Below are positions 26,961 to 39,277 of a stretch of DNA of 64,000 nucleotides, piece by piece; position 1 is the first letter of the stretch; every line of letters starts with the position of its first letter. A model generated the notes under the pieces. That model did not search any database, was not told the origin of the DNA, and saw only the letters and a list, made by a program, of their open reading frames with translations. Position numbers and translations under genes: made by a program. Origin of the DNA: Bigelowiella natans CCMP2755 (lineage: Eukaryota > Cercozoa > Chlorarachniophyceae); assembly GCA_000320545.1 (NCBI GenBank), contig ADNK01001386.1, positions 48,501-112,500 of the forward strand. Reading direction: 5' to 3'.

Positions 26961-28688
26961 CTTCCTACCTACCTACCTACCTACCATGATCGATCAGAGT
27001 CGATGGGAAGATATACAAGCCACAATGGAACTTCACCGTGGGCAACTGTGGAGGGGTGATAACTAGGCTGAGTACCAAAACAACAATGGCTTGGTTCCTG
27101 TATGATGTCATCTGGCAGCATTGAGCGAGGGAGAGAGTGATAGCGATATGACGACAACGAAGAAGAAGAACAAGAAGACTCAGAAGCTCATTATTGTGAA
27201 TATTTTCACAGTTCAATGCACTTCTTGTTCTTCTTCTTTTCTTCTTCTTCTTCTTTTCTTCTTCTTCTTCTTCTTCTACTTTTCTTCTTCTTCTTCTTTT
27301 CTTCTTCTTCTTCTTCTACTACTACTACTTCTACTTCTTTTTCTCATCACTCATTCGCTCATTAGGGAATTTCCAGCCAGAGCCTATGCGATGGATTTAA
27401 TACCAAAACGCTCTTTGGACGCGATCCCTCGTAATGCTCCTATTCTACGACAGTATCAACAATATCACATATTAAGTAAAAAAGTGAAAATCGTCGACTT
27501 GTGGTACTTTTCCGTGGGTGCTGCTACAACCGAACAACTAGTCCATTGTAGGATTTGTAGCACGTAGAATTATTGAATGCAAAGCTTTACGTTCACATCC
27601 TCGATGCGGTGTTGCTTCCCCGCCCCCCCTCCTCTTCCCTTCCTCAATGCGATGATCAGCTGCAAGAGGGATGCAGTTATTCTTGCTTCTCCTCCTCCTA
27701 ATTCCGATGAGTCGTCCACCAGGTAGTAACATGCTCTCGTGTAGCTGATGACCTATAATACCTTACTCATCTTCCTTCCCCTCCCCCTCCCCTTCCTCCT
27801 GCCCCGATAAATAAATAAAACAGCAACGATGGCCTGAGCCCCACAGCTGTAGCTTTTATTGTAATAGCTTGCCTGTTGATCCCAGTTGCGCTCTTGGTAT
27901 GCTATTGGAAGCGCGAGCAGCTTCCAAGTGCCTGCCCGGTCATGTTCGGCAGCGGAGGCAGCGTCACCGCTATACATGCTGCGGACAACAAACAGGTGAT
28001 GCAGTTTTCTAATATACGGCTACAAACAAAGATTCTCTTGTCTTGTGTTGTCTGCTCGAAAGAGGGGAATTCCGCAATGGCATCACTCGTTTCCCAAAGT
28101 TATTCTTCTCTTTCTCTTTTTCCTATCCCTCTCTCCCCTCTGTCCTCTTCTCCCCCCCCCCCCATCGCCCAGATCGAAGAGATTGAGTTGGCGAATAGAA
28201 TCAGTAAAAGAAGAAGGCGGAGGCAACGACAGGAAGGGAAGAGGCAAAACCGCGATGTGCAGCAGCTGGAGAGGCGTAGTATGGACGATAGCATCAGCGC
28301 TATTCAACGAAATCTTGGGGGGCAGGTGCAGTACAGAAGAAGGAAGAACAAGAGACGAACAAGAAGATTCGTGTGCTACGTGTGCTTGCAGTCATGCGTG
28401 TGGTGATGTGTACTTGTGCGATAAACGGGTGGTATCTGACACTTTCTATCCCTCTTCACCCCCGTTTTTCCACAGCAACATGCTCTCACATCGTGCGAAT
28501 TGTTCCTGATAATGCCATTGTAGGATTCTATGGGCATGGTGGAAGATGTTATAACAGACGACTCTGAAGACGACGATGATCTAAATGGGAATTCCATATC
28601 CAATACACACTCCAGAGATCGAGATAGTGTCGTTGGCCATGGCCTCGCCGTGAGCGCGTGGAGCGTTAATTCAAGCCATGGCGTATAA
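24658..28688 (+). CDS. Predicted type I membrane protein with HxH-motif lumenal modules, 12 exons
   Basis: Exons: 24658-24750, 24887-25057, 25207-25738, 25834-25935, 26070-26223, 26466-26554, 26698-26749, 26998-27055, 27366-27430, 27839-27995, 28173-28325, 28524-28688; phases agree, 596 residues. A signal peptide (LNWTLVTLCLVFPLATSYS) opens the protein. The ectodomain has His motifs LWHIHPDE, HSHQG, GAEAHAMVAP and MHHTHG, then FPVYSAGIYLLVAWLK, an arrangement like bacterial secreted proteins with HxHP motifs followed by a G(L/I)Y strand. One transmembrane helix lies at about residues 441-462 (AVAFIVIACLLIPVALLVCYW), then a basic stretch (KRRRRRQRQ) and an acidic tail. The role is unknown; metal binding is only suggested by the histidines. 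The acceptor at 27838 lacks a good pyrimidine tract. Confidence 0.75.
26308..26340. repeat. (CT)n microsatellite
   Basis: Sense-strand CT tract in an intron of the type I membrane protein gene. Confidence 0.9.
27228..27330. repeat. (TTC)n-rich pyrimidine tract
   Basis: About 100 bases of interrupted TTC, upstream of the acceptor at 27365. Confidence 0.95.
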
Positions 28689-29290
28689 GCTCTCCAATAT
28701 GTTGTTGCATGCGTGCATAATCTAGATAACTTTGTCTCACCTCCTATAAAAGAGGATATTCATTCACATTTTTTGCGTGGAGATAAGACAGATGTAATTA
28801 ATCTATTAAATTTGTTCAATAGTCATCCTTGCTAGCTTGTGTAGCTGTGCAATGCAGCGGCTACAGCGCTAATGTTAAATCTGTTAGTCTGACCTATGAT
28901 GTATTTCATGCAATTGAATGCATGTTGTTTCGGTCTTTAATGTCGCACATTTCGCGCAGAGATATGTAGGGCATTTTATAGCATGGCCGTGTCGCTGGAT
29001 CGGTGCCGTTATTCTGTGACTGCGTGCGCACCGCTATTCATGCTTTGGCACGTGTTTGACACATCTAGACATGTGCCATGTGATAAATTACGCACGCATA
29101 TTCACTTGTATGAACATATTTCATTGACCATACAACCATGCATTTTAACAAGCGCATCACGTCGTCGCAACACATTCTTTGTCGTATGACAGGCCGTAGT
29201 TTGTATGTGGTATCGTTTTGCTTCATCCTCAAATATCATTGCGCAACGCGTGCATGACCACGCAGGCATTGCTACCATTCGCAATGTCAA
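28689..29290. other. Convergent intergenic region with CTAG/CATG motifs
   Basis: Between the 3' ends of the type I membrane protein gene (+) and the GST gene (-). It has several CTAG and CATG motifs and an exact copy of ACATCTAGACATGT at 29061-29074. No exon was found. Confidence 0.6.
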
Positions 29291-31910
29291 CTAAGCAGCG
29301 CATATGATAGCGTCGAGACACCGTCTGTACTCAAAAGCCGGCAGAGCGCCCATGTCCCGTGGGATGCATATCCGCGATTGTAGATATTTGGAAAGATCTG
29401 ATGTGACCTGAAGTAGGACACCATCGTCTTGGCCTTCCCGCCTCCCTTCCAGTGCTGTCCGAAGCTCCCGTGCAGCGTCCACGGGGTCGAGCCCATTTTG
29501 GATTGCTGAGGTGATCGCCCTCCTACGTATTAATAGAGAATGATAATATTTATCGCTGTTAAAATAGATGTAGCCCCTCCATCATCATGATTATCAGAAG
29601 GAAACTTATAGCTAGTGTCAGTTGCTTATTTTCGAGCACTAGCGACATCTTGTATTCATATAAATCATTACAGATTTCGCTGATTACATTTTTCTTTGGC
29701 GGTGGGTATGTGTGATGACGACTACACATAACGACAAACGAAAACTCACAGAGCTGTATCAGCGTCTTCCGGTTCCGCACTGAGGTATCGAGTTGCATCC
29801 TTTAAAATAGCGGCGTGATTTCTAATGATCTTTGCCGCAGCTTCCTCCCGTGGAGTCTGGCACATTCTCTCGGCATTGTTCGTGTTGAGTTCTCGATAGT
29901 GTCTCCACAGAATCTTCCTCCTTTCTTCGCTACCCCCTCTCTCCTCAGCGTAGGACGGAACAAGATGGAAATTCTCATCATTGCCGTACTTCTCCAGCAG
30001 CTTTGGAGCATGTCCCGCGTTTCCGTAGCCTAATTGTCATGGTGGCATATAGTGTATTGTAGCAGACAATGTGATAGTATGAGATAGAAGGATATTGCTC
30101 AACGATGAGGTGCGTTTATGTAAAAATGGTGGAAGAAGAAGAAGAAGAAGAAGAAGAAGAAGATGATGATGATGAAGAAGACGACCCCCTTGTTGACGTA
30201 TCACCTGCTGATGCTAATACTTTGGCCCAGCTGTGCAGGTCTCCCTGAACCCGTGCGTAGTATCCGCTGACGTCGAATTCAGACTTGGAAGAAAAATGAG
30301 AGGGAAAGGTAAGGTTATCTGGCTGAAATAATGGCTTGAGCCCAACTTTTGCCGGCACTTCTACAACTACTACACACTCACTACACCACGTGAGATTTCA
30401 TAATGACTAGTACAAATGATAATAATGACTTCCAACCGCAATTTACTATTCCTGCTACTTGCTACAACAACAACAAGAACTACTACTTCTCCTACTCTCC
30501 TAGGTCTACTACAACTACTACTATGGCTGCTCTGCAACCGTAGCTAATGCGTACATAAACACCTCTAGTGCATCGTAGAAGCGAGCCAGGTTTGGCCATC
30601 GTGTTGCGTCTCTCGGATAAAGATTCTCATACAGCAGTGGCAACTGAATGGAGTATCTTTCCAAGAAAGGCACCCATACAATATCTGCAAGTGTGATCTT
30701 CTCGCCAAGAAAGAATGGCCCTTTTGATTCTCCAAGAAGTGCATCGGTACTGTCCAGTGTTGCTTCAAATTCTTCTCTCGGCAGCACACCACTCCCCCTG
30801 AAGAGGAACGCCGATCGTGAGGAGGGCCGTGTGTTTCGAGGGAAAATATCCCGGAAACTGCGAACGATTCGCTTGATGTCTTCCTTCAGATGCTCAGGTG
30901 CCAGCAAGGGCTGCTGCGGATTCTGGTCGTTGTCAGGAGAGGGGTATCGACGATCCAGCTCGTAAAGAATGTCCAATGATTCCTGAATAGTGATATATCG
31001 TTGCAGCATCATCGTTGCAGCATCGTCGTCGTAGTATAGCAGGAGGAGTAGTTCGCTTCTCAATTGATAAACGTATCCACCGTGGATGTTGTCGTTGTTT
31101 TCTCTAATTAAATTTTCTTCTGATACGGTTTATAATTCTAGCGAGTTTATATGTGGTAATATCTGGAAAAGGACGACGCCTGCTATTTACTCCAAAAGCA
31201 CTGACCGTTTGAAAGCTGCCATCTTCCCATTTGACCGCCGGCGTAGACCCAGATCCCACGCACTCATAGTACCAATTGGGCTGCATTACCATAATCATCA
31301 GACGCAATGCTGTGAAACAAAGAATGCACTGAGACGATAGAGGTCGCTTGTTGTGTTGACTGACCTTGTAGCCCTGGTTATCTACGAGTACTTCGTCAAA
31401 TTCCAGCCTTTTGACCATCAGTCCAAGCCATACGCGCTCCGAATAGGGACACCATCCATTCCTATCTCTGAAAAGTACCTAAGAGTTGTTTGTTGGTGTG
31501 TGCAAGCATGACTTGGGCTAAGACTGCTGGCGCCTCATCTGTGTGTGTCCGACCAGGTTTCCGCCATTGCTGCTGTCGAGTAGATCATGGGGCTTGGATG
31601 CCTCCAGAGCGGTATCGAGAGCCATCTTGGGCGCTGCCTTGGGCAACTTGCTGGCAAGTGTGTCCCAGGATGGAATGCCTTTTACCTCTGCTGCATTGCT
31701 TAGAGTTCTGCGACGACTCCTCAGTATCGGCATTCGATGAACTCGTCGCACGAGGGGAGACAGGGAGGAGGAGGAAGAGGAGGAGGAGAAGGGGAAGCTT
31801 GAACGGCTAGAGAAAACATTGCTAATTCGTCGGGGGGCGGGCGCGCCCGTGGATACTTCTAAAATAAGGAGCACCACCAACGCTAGAGGTCCAATGAAGG
31901 TGGGGGTCAT
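29291..31910 (-). CDS. Glutathione S-transferase with N-terminal targeting sequence, 7 exons
   Basis: Exons: 31554-31910, 31365-31478, 31206-31280, 30563-30982, 30205-30322, 29750-30029, 29291-29522; phases agree, 531 residues. The thioredoxin-like half has VLFRDRNGWCPYSERVW (CPYS active-site region), TPAVKWEDGS (cis-Pro) and ESLDILYELDRRYPS (Glu-Ser glutathione contact). The helical half includes GESKGPFFLGEKITLADIVW and WPNLARFYDALE, and the C-terminus ends with a CIPRDMGALPA segment seen in GST-like proteins of algae. The first exon encodes a signal-like segment (MTPTFIGPLALVVLLILEVSTG) then a Ser/Arg-rich stretch, suggesting secretory or secondary-plastid targeting. A role in redox or xenobiotic conjugation follows from the family; the substrate is unknown. 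Confidence 0.9.
30135..30180. repeat. (GAA)n/(GAT)n microsatellite
   Basis: Trinucleotide run in an intron of the GST gene, beside the donor at 30203-30204. Confidence 0.9.
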
Positions 31911-32439
31911 TTTCCCGTCGTCGTCGTCGTCGTCGCCATTTCTCGGTGGCCAAGGTGTGAATGAAGGTTCTTTGAAAGCTGTCTTCAACACCAAAAACCG
32001 GGATTGGAACAGAACCGGTACAAATGGGATGGATTTTATATACGCGACAATACAATAAAACTCTAGATTGCTTGTCGTACCAAAGATCCAGCAGCAGCAC
32101 AGCAGCGTTATCATAAACCACCATCTAGATCTGCTACACGATCGAGCGATTTGAGATCTAGAGGAGGGGATTTGTAGTTCCATTGGGAAACACCGCTCCA
32201 TCCTACAACCCGCCCCTCTCCTTTCAAATAATAAAGGTACTAAGCCGATTTCTTGCTTTAGTGGAGCCTGCCTCAGTAGGTTTGGAACCATAGAGAAGGG
32301 GCGGAAGACTTGTATCATTGAACATATCTTCTTTTACACTTATTGCACATTTCGCTGCTCCTGCTAACGGCTTGGGACAGATTAACGGAAGCTCTCCGGA
32401 GTATTTGAGGAGCAACCCGAGCTCACCAACGAAGAAGGA
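31911..32439. promoter_or_regulatory. Divergent region between the GST and PH-like genes
   Basis: Start codons at 31910 (-) and 32440 (+) face away from each other. Short open stretches occur at 32220-32440, but none joins in phase to 32440; an additional 5' exon of the PH-like gene is possible. Confidence 0.4.
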
Positions 32440-32680
32440 ATGGCTTTTGTCGAACAAAGACATCTGGAGGGGCTGTTAAAGAAGACATTTGGAGAGGAAT
32501 TCGTGTACAAAGGCGATTTTAAGTATGAGGACAGCAAGAGGGATATGGTGTTACTTCTCGGGAAAGAACACTTCTTTGAAATTGACGGTGAGAAGAAAAG
32601 AAAAAGAAGAAGCGTGGCAGTGATACGCACGGAGAATACAAAAATATCTACACATAAGACGTTTAATTTACATGAACTAC

Positions 32681-32720
<40 letters not shown>

Positions 32721-33245
32721 TATGCTGCTCCTCTCTTATCCTTCACTCACAATATCTTGTACAGGAGAGGAGGAGATCGAATATTTGGAAGAGTTGCCAA
32801 ACCCCAAGAGCTACCTCACTCTCGATTCGGCTGAGGAAATCCCCGGGCAAAATGAAAAATTTGTAATTCGAAACCGCGCAATACGATATTAGCTTGCAAC
32901 AGAATTGTAAAAGATTGGGAATAACACGAGATTTTTGATGTTTTGAAGTTGGTGGGGCACTCTGCCGAATTATTTGTGCTATTTCTTTCTTCACTGGTTT
33001 CTTATTTATCCAGTGGTGATGGTTGGTGTTAATTTGGCTCATTTGCTCATTTTTGTTGCTATTTTTTACAAGGTGATTCATGTAGGAGCTAGGCCTGCAA
33101 TCCATCTGGTCCACCATTACTTTTTACTAATACATACGTGCACAAACAAACGTGCGAGATGTCGAAGTGAGCGGCAGGACAGGGATAAGATTAGAAAGGG
33201 CGTTCCTTCCACCAGCATCCAGATCACCACCACCACTACTGCAAC

Positions 33246-33278
<33 letters not shown>

Positions 33279-35860
33279 CATGGCTAACGACAATTTCTCA
33301 TCACTTCTTTATTCATAATTGTAGGAAGGAGAAGAGTTGGACGTAGTGGAAGCTGTTGTTGTGCTCAACAGCTTGATTAGGTACGAGGAGTAGAGAAGGA
33401 ATAGTAGCTGATGTAGAAGTAGTGGTAAAGGAGGAGGAGACGTGGAGAGGAAGGGCGAGGTAACAGCGTCGGAGAGTGTCGGAGTAGGAAAGCACATATC
33501 AGCCCGTCTTATTATTTATTCTTCTTCTGCTCATACGCAACGTTGCGCCTATCAGGGATGCGTGGCAAAAAGCCTGCGAATCCGCTTTCATCTTAGGTCG
33601 GGAGGTGTACCAGTTTCACGCAATTGTGCGAAAGGTAAACCGAGGAATCAGCGTCCCCTTCTCGTTGCTATTACTATTTATTTCCTGTCAGCATGTGCTA
33701 ATTTCTCTGGCTCTTTTGGCCATAATAAAAGGAAGAATAAATGGCTGTATACGCCATTGGCTCACCGGCTATTGACTGCTGTTGCGTATAGGTGAATCGA
33801 AGAAAGAAGACTCAAGACCGCATCCTTGTCGTCAGCAACCAATGGATATATAATATGGAAATGTTTGGTGAAGAAGGGCCACAGGAGGAATTCAAATGGA
33901 GTCTGCCAATAGGTAATAATGATAATAATAATACAACAAATGGTACTACTGCTACTACTACTACTACTACTACTACTGCTGCTGTCACTGCTTCAGCCCC
34001 CTTGCTCATGGTGAAATGATAATACAACAACGTGCCATGGTTATCATATCAGAAGCAGCAGAGCAGTCTTCATCGTACTAGTGTTTGTTGCACTTGAAAT
34101 TGTATTGTATTTGTTCCTATTTTAGTTGCAAACATGTTGAATTTTCACACTGGCTTTCATGATGTTTCCTCTTGTTGATGTCACGGTGGTGTCAGGCTCT
34201 CTCCTACGCGTTGCTGCGGGAAAAGATGACAGCAAACTGGGAGAATTTCCAGTAATGATTATGATCAAGATTAATGATGATGTTAATGATGATGGTAAAA
34301 TTCGGTAATGCAGGCAACTATACACTTCGACCTTGTCGTTGCTAAGCAGCTTCTAGCACAGAATGCCTACAAAGACAGGAAGCTCGGAACAAAAGGCAGC
34401 TCCGTTAACGACAAGCACCAACTCTTGTTTATAAGGTATTAGTGTTCATAAGCTATTAGTGCTATTTCCTTGTTGGAGTAGTACCCTCTCCATGGAAACA
34501 GATAGATCATGTCCTCCTGCGCCCCCATTGTGAGCTGTGGCAAGGATGGGAATGTGGTGTGTGGTGGTTTTGCAGCAGCGGCTGCGGCGTCCTCGAAATG
34601 ACCTATTATTTTTTGCACACTAATATTTTTTTGAGCTCCATACCACCACCAGCATGGGTCGTCTGTTCCTTGTGGTTCTCTGATTCCCAATGTCTTCCTT
34701 GATGTGTAGTCAATACGCGAGAGACCGCTGCACTATGGCGCTAGTAGCCTTGTACTACTCCCAGGTGGTTATTCCTTGAGAGCAGCATCATCATTTATGC
34801 TCATCCGAATACTAGACCTCCACAACAACACCGTCATAAGTAGCATGCATGAGGAGAATCTAGGTGGCGGCGATGAGTGTCCTTATGGATGGACAAAGCA
34901 CGTGATGATCGTTCTTCCCATCTTCTCACTTGATATGTGGTCATTGCTTAGTCGAAAAAGCGACTTGCTTTTACTCGTGGGAACGAGGCAACTGGTATTT
35001 GTTACCTAGCATCTCCTCTTCTTTCCGCATCATCATCATCCAACCGAAACCGACATTTGCAACCTTGATTTGAAGAATCTATGCGGAAAATAAGATGGCA
35101 TTAGATGATTGGGAGATAGCAGAAGCAGCTGCAGCAGCAACATTCGCTCTATCTATCTTTCAGTATTATTGAGAGTGATGATCTGACGTATTCAGGTATT
35201 CGAAGATCGCAGCTGGGGGTATGTATACGTACACCTTTAGCTACGCACAATGATGGTTGTGGTGATGACCGATTCATAATCTTTACCTTCGTTTCTTTGT
35301 TGGTATTGTGCTGTCAATTTTTTTTGCGCATTCTCTTTTTGGATAATGGGCGGGGTTGTTCATCAACACTGCTGCTGCACTTTTGTTTCTTCCTCTCCAA
35401 ACTGCGATTATCACCACCGCCACCACCACTATAACGACTCATAATTTTTTAAAATTTTTATCTTTACCTTTGGTTTTTTGGTTTTCTCCCCTTGCCACTA
35501 CTTTATGCCCATTACGCTGTTGGTGTTCATGTTGTTGATGATGATAACCTTGCAAATGCTATATTTTAGTCGGAAGTAATACGCCAAAAAAATAAATTTT
35601 GCAGAGAATTTAAGAGATAGATGAGATGTTTTCTTACAATTATGGGAGAAGAAGAAGTAGTGGTGGCAGTAGTAGTAGTAGTAGTTGGCATTGAATCGAT
35701 GCTGCCACCACCACTACTACTGCGTTGATAGTTTATTTATACAAAAGTACATCATCATAATCATCGTCATCGTCATCGCCATCGTCATCATACTTCAGGT
35801 AATAAAGAAGGAAGGTACTCTGGAGAAGTACACACGAGGGATCGTCGGGTTCGTGAGCAA

Positions 35861-35899
<39 letters not shown>

Positions 35900-36260
35900 T
35901 ACCAGAGATTATTATGAGGAAGGCGACGAAACTACTCATTGTAGTCATTATGCTGCTGCTTCATCGGCTACATGATGTCTGTCCTCAACTCCCCTTCCTC
36001 CTTACAACTTCTTATTTCTCTAACTCTGCTGCTTCGCGATTGCTTGCCTTCCTCTTGTTCTGCTTGAAATTGGCATGGATCAACAAATTGGGATGATATA
36101 CCCTATCATCATCATCATCATCATCATCATTCAGCAATATGTGATGTCCAATGCGATGTTACCATGAATATTACGCTCTCTCCTCTCTCTCTCTCTCTCT
36201 CTCCCCCCCCCCCCCCCCCCCACTTCCTCTCTATTTTGGGGAGGAGGTCATGTTAATACT

Positions 36261-36291
<31 letters not shown>

Positions 36292-37310
36292 GTGTATATA
36301 ATTATGGATTACCTGTGTGATTGTGTATGTTGCTATCTGTATGTAGATAGTTGCGTTTTCGCGATCGTTGTCATCTTCTCCACGCAATGATGCAATGATG
36401 TGCTGTAATCGTCAGGGTTGGGAAGCATCCTCGATTCGTTCAGATCAAATCCACCGGTTCTTTTCACAATTAGGAGGCAGCAGCAAACCACGCTTTTCAT
36501 TAATTTAGAAGTCTAACTTCGTCGGCTGATACGAACGATTTTCTTTCATTCTTCATCCCGTAGTCCCTTGCTTCTTTCCCTCCTCTATTGCCCCCTTTAC
36601 AAAACTACGCTTATTCTTCTGTAATGGGTTTTTTGGTCTGACGGTAGTAGCGGTGGCGATGATTATGATAATGGTAAGACTTTTCTGAAACCCTTCCGTA
36701 ACTACACAGGGTACATCGCATGGGGAAAAGAGAAGGGCAAGCTCAAGTAACAGAACGACACAGCCATAACAAAAGCAATTAAACTAAAAAAAAATCTAAA
36801 TGAGAAATGATAGTAGTAATGATTATGTACATCGCTTATTAATATCGTTATCTTTTTGTTGAATCAATTATGACAGATTCGATGAGTCTATTGTCGGCGT
36901 CCGTGACGAAGGTGCGTTTGTATGTGCTGGAAGTATGGTGATCGACCCATCAATTATTTCTTCGCATCTTTGCGTTGCTAATCATCTACAGGAGCGGCCT
37001 TGGAACAATTCAAGTTGTCCGACGAGGAAAAAGCACAATTTTTTTGCGTACTCACTTCGGGAAAATCGCTGTATTTCCTCTGCCCGAGTGTACAGGAGAA
37101 GAAGGTCACGAATTCCCAAGCGATGATAATACATGTGTTCCATTCAAAACATAATATTTTTCCCTGTGTTTCTCGCGTGTGTATTTCCCCTAAAATATTT
37201 ATTCCATTTTCTCCATTTTGATTTGGGATTCTGGTACTACTACCGCTACTATTCTTCAGGATTGGGTTGCTTGCATCAATTCTATAGTTGAGACAGCATC
37301 ATACAAGTGA
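32440..37310 (+). CDS. PH-like (membrane/cytoskeleton-type) domain protein, 12 exons
   Basis: Exons: 32440-32587, 32765-32862, 33325-33380, 33556-33634, 33792-33912, 34196-34251, 34314-34435, 34710-34764, 35799-35848, 36877-36911, 36992-37104, 37260-37310; phases all fit, 327 residues from the ATG at 32440. Two stretches look like PH or myosin-tail (TH1) folds. The first is around GEEFVYKGDFKYED...LLGKEHFFEIDG. The second is VNRRKKTQDRILVVSNQWIYNM followed by FKWSLPIGSLLRVAAG. The protein ends YFLCPSVQEKKDWVACINS, like the last strand and helix of a PH domain (the KxxWxxxI pattern). Phosphoinositide or membrane binding is the usual role of such folds. The specific family is not certain, and the start may be further upstream. 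Confidence 0.72.
32684..32718. repeat. (GT)n microsatellite
   Basis: In the first intron of the PH-like gene. Confidence 0.95.
36174..36222. repeat. (CT)n then C-run
   Basis: CT repeat followed by about 18 cytosines, in the long intron before the exon at 36877. Confidence 0.9.
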
Positions 37311-39277
37311 AAGATTAGGCGGAATGACAACGTTGCATGATCAAGCATGAAAGGAGGAAGAAAAATCTTCTACAAAACTGAAATCGTTTCTCGAGTCCAT
37401 TGCCATGATGTTCTACGAATGTAATTTGTGTGACACGAACAAGCATTGCTAGTTGGAAAAATTGCTGTCTTGGCGTTTGGGAATGTGACTGCAACGGACA
37501 AGATGATTCGCTGCCAGCGCTAGCTAGCTAGCTAGCCAGATCTAGAGATGTGTCCACAGTGTTGATCGACACGCACACCATGCTAGCTAGGCAGGACATG
37601 TCTGGCAGAGCTGAAGCTGACAACTCCAGCATTGCAACATTGTCAACAATGCACAGGAATGCCGTCCCCCTCCCCCCCTCTAGCCCTCGCTCGCTCCTCA
37701 CACACACGTCTAGACATCCAGATATGCACATCATCTGCATTCCAGCACATTGCGCTCAGCTTGCATGCCAGACTCCAATGAGCTTCAATGCCACGTTGGC
37801 CATGTGCATGCTGGCCTGGGCATGATCAGCTAGCTCTAGCAAAGCAAGCTAGCAAGCGTTTTCCATGCCACGACTTCTGCTGGTCTGAGCCCTCTCCCAA
37901 TCCAGCAACCTCGTGATGTCAAAATGGTGCACGCAACACTTTGCGAACAAGTGCACAGGACACACCACTGGCTAGCTGGACTGTCCAGACGTGCAGTGCC
38001 GCAGTGCCCGCTGGTCCATCTGGCCATTCTGGCATCCCAGCATCACTGACTGGGGCTGAAAAAGGCTGAAGGCCAGAAGGGTGCTGGGGTGACCCAGCCA
38101 GCGAGCTGGCCAGCTAGCCAGGCTAGCAGGTTGACCTTTCCGCCCTGTTCAGTGTTGATCGCACGACGAGGCTCAGAGCCAGACGATCTTTGGTGGTTTT
38201 TTGAGTGGGTTCCACTGGTCCAGACCAGCTAGCCAGGTCAACCCACGTTTCTCAGTGCGACTTTGGACGCGTGGTGTGCACGAACGTGGTGGTGTCAACA
38301 CCCCTGCCAGCCTGGACTCACTCCTAGCTAGCTGGCGCTCAATGTTGCAGCAAGCGCTCGGTGTGGTTTCGAAGCACGCTGTCACCTCTGCCGGCGGCGG
38401 CGGCGGCGGCTGGTGCGCGTGACAAAGCAGCAAAAGCCATTTTTCCTCGAACAATTTGACACAAATTTCGTCGTCATCGTCGTCACCTTCGTCCACCTGC
38501 AGACCTCTGGACCTCCAGACCTCCTCATCTCTCAGAGCCGCTTTGACACTTTTGGTCGAACGAGGCATCCGGACTGCACGTGTCCTGTCCAGGTGTGTCT
38601 CGCAGCCTGGCCACCGAAAGTCACAGGAACATTGGCAAATTGCCAGACTTTTCTTTGTGCATGTGCTTTTCAATTCAGCAGAAGGCAAAAACCAAAGACC
38701 CAGCCCTTCCCAAGCGGAGATGAATGAATGAATGAATGAATGAAGCGATTGATTGATCTAGGTCACGCTGGGTACCCCAGCTGTCACCTGGTGTGAGCAT
38801 CATTGTTGGTTGCGTTTGGGATTTGCGACATGGTTTTCATCTTGTCTGATGGAGGAAAACGCCTGAAGTGCAACTGGTTTTAGCCAGCAGCTCATACTTC
38901 TTGGATGCGGACACAGTGGTAGCAAATCAGATGGATACGGGCTAGAATACATGTAGGATTATCTCCCAAATGCATGCGATTCTGATTATGCGACGATGTT
39001 GACGATCCGTTTATCCTGTCGGATCCCATGTCACTCCACATACCGGGAAAGAAGGAAAAGAAGAAGGGAAAGAGGGAAACAAGGGAAAGAGCGAGAGAGA
39101 GAGAGAAACAAGCCAAAAGCACGGACGTCCTCATTCGCAGGCGAAGAGATTTCATGAAGGCTCCCCATTGAATTGCTCGTGTTGTTACCACACGTCGTAC
39201 TCAAGGACAGAGCTCACCAATCGCTTTCTTGCTAAGATTTCCGAACATCCTACATCTCCTTCCTGATCTACGGGAAA
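37311..39277. other. Intergenic: CTAG-rich 3' flank, then repeat-poor 5' flank of the next gene
   Basis: About 37515-38340 is dense in GCTAGCTAG, TCTAGA, GCCAG and CATG motifs and includes ACGTCTAGACATCC (37706-37719), a near match to the recurrent 14-mer. From about 38400 to 39270 there is no such density. A GAAT tandem (about 38720-38745) and GGTCACGCTG (38761-38770) lie about 500 bases before the next ATG. Open frames on the minus strand (38173-38688) look non-coding. Confidence 0.6.

Noticed and set aside
34127-34164. Possible extra exon (VANMLNFHTGFHD) in the PH-like gene
   Set aside because: The exon 34196-34251 fits both neighbouring phases and the domain pattern better.
38173-38688. 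171-codon open frame on the minus strand
   Set aside because: Pro/Asp/Ser runs come from simple repeats; no homology or splice context was found.
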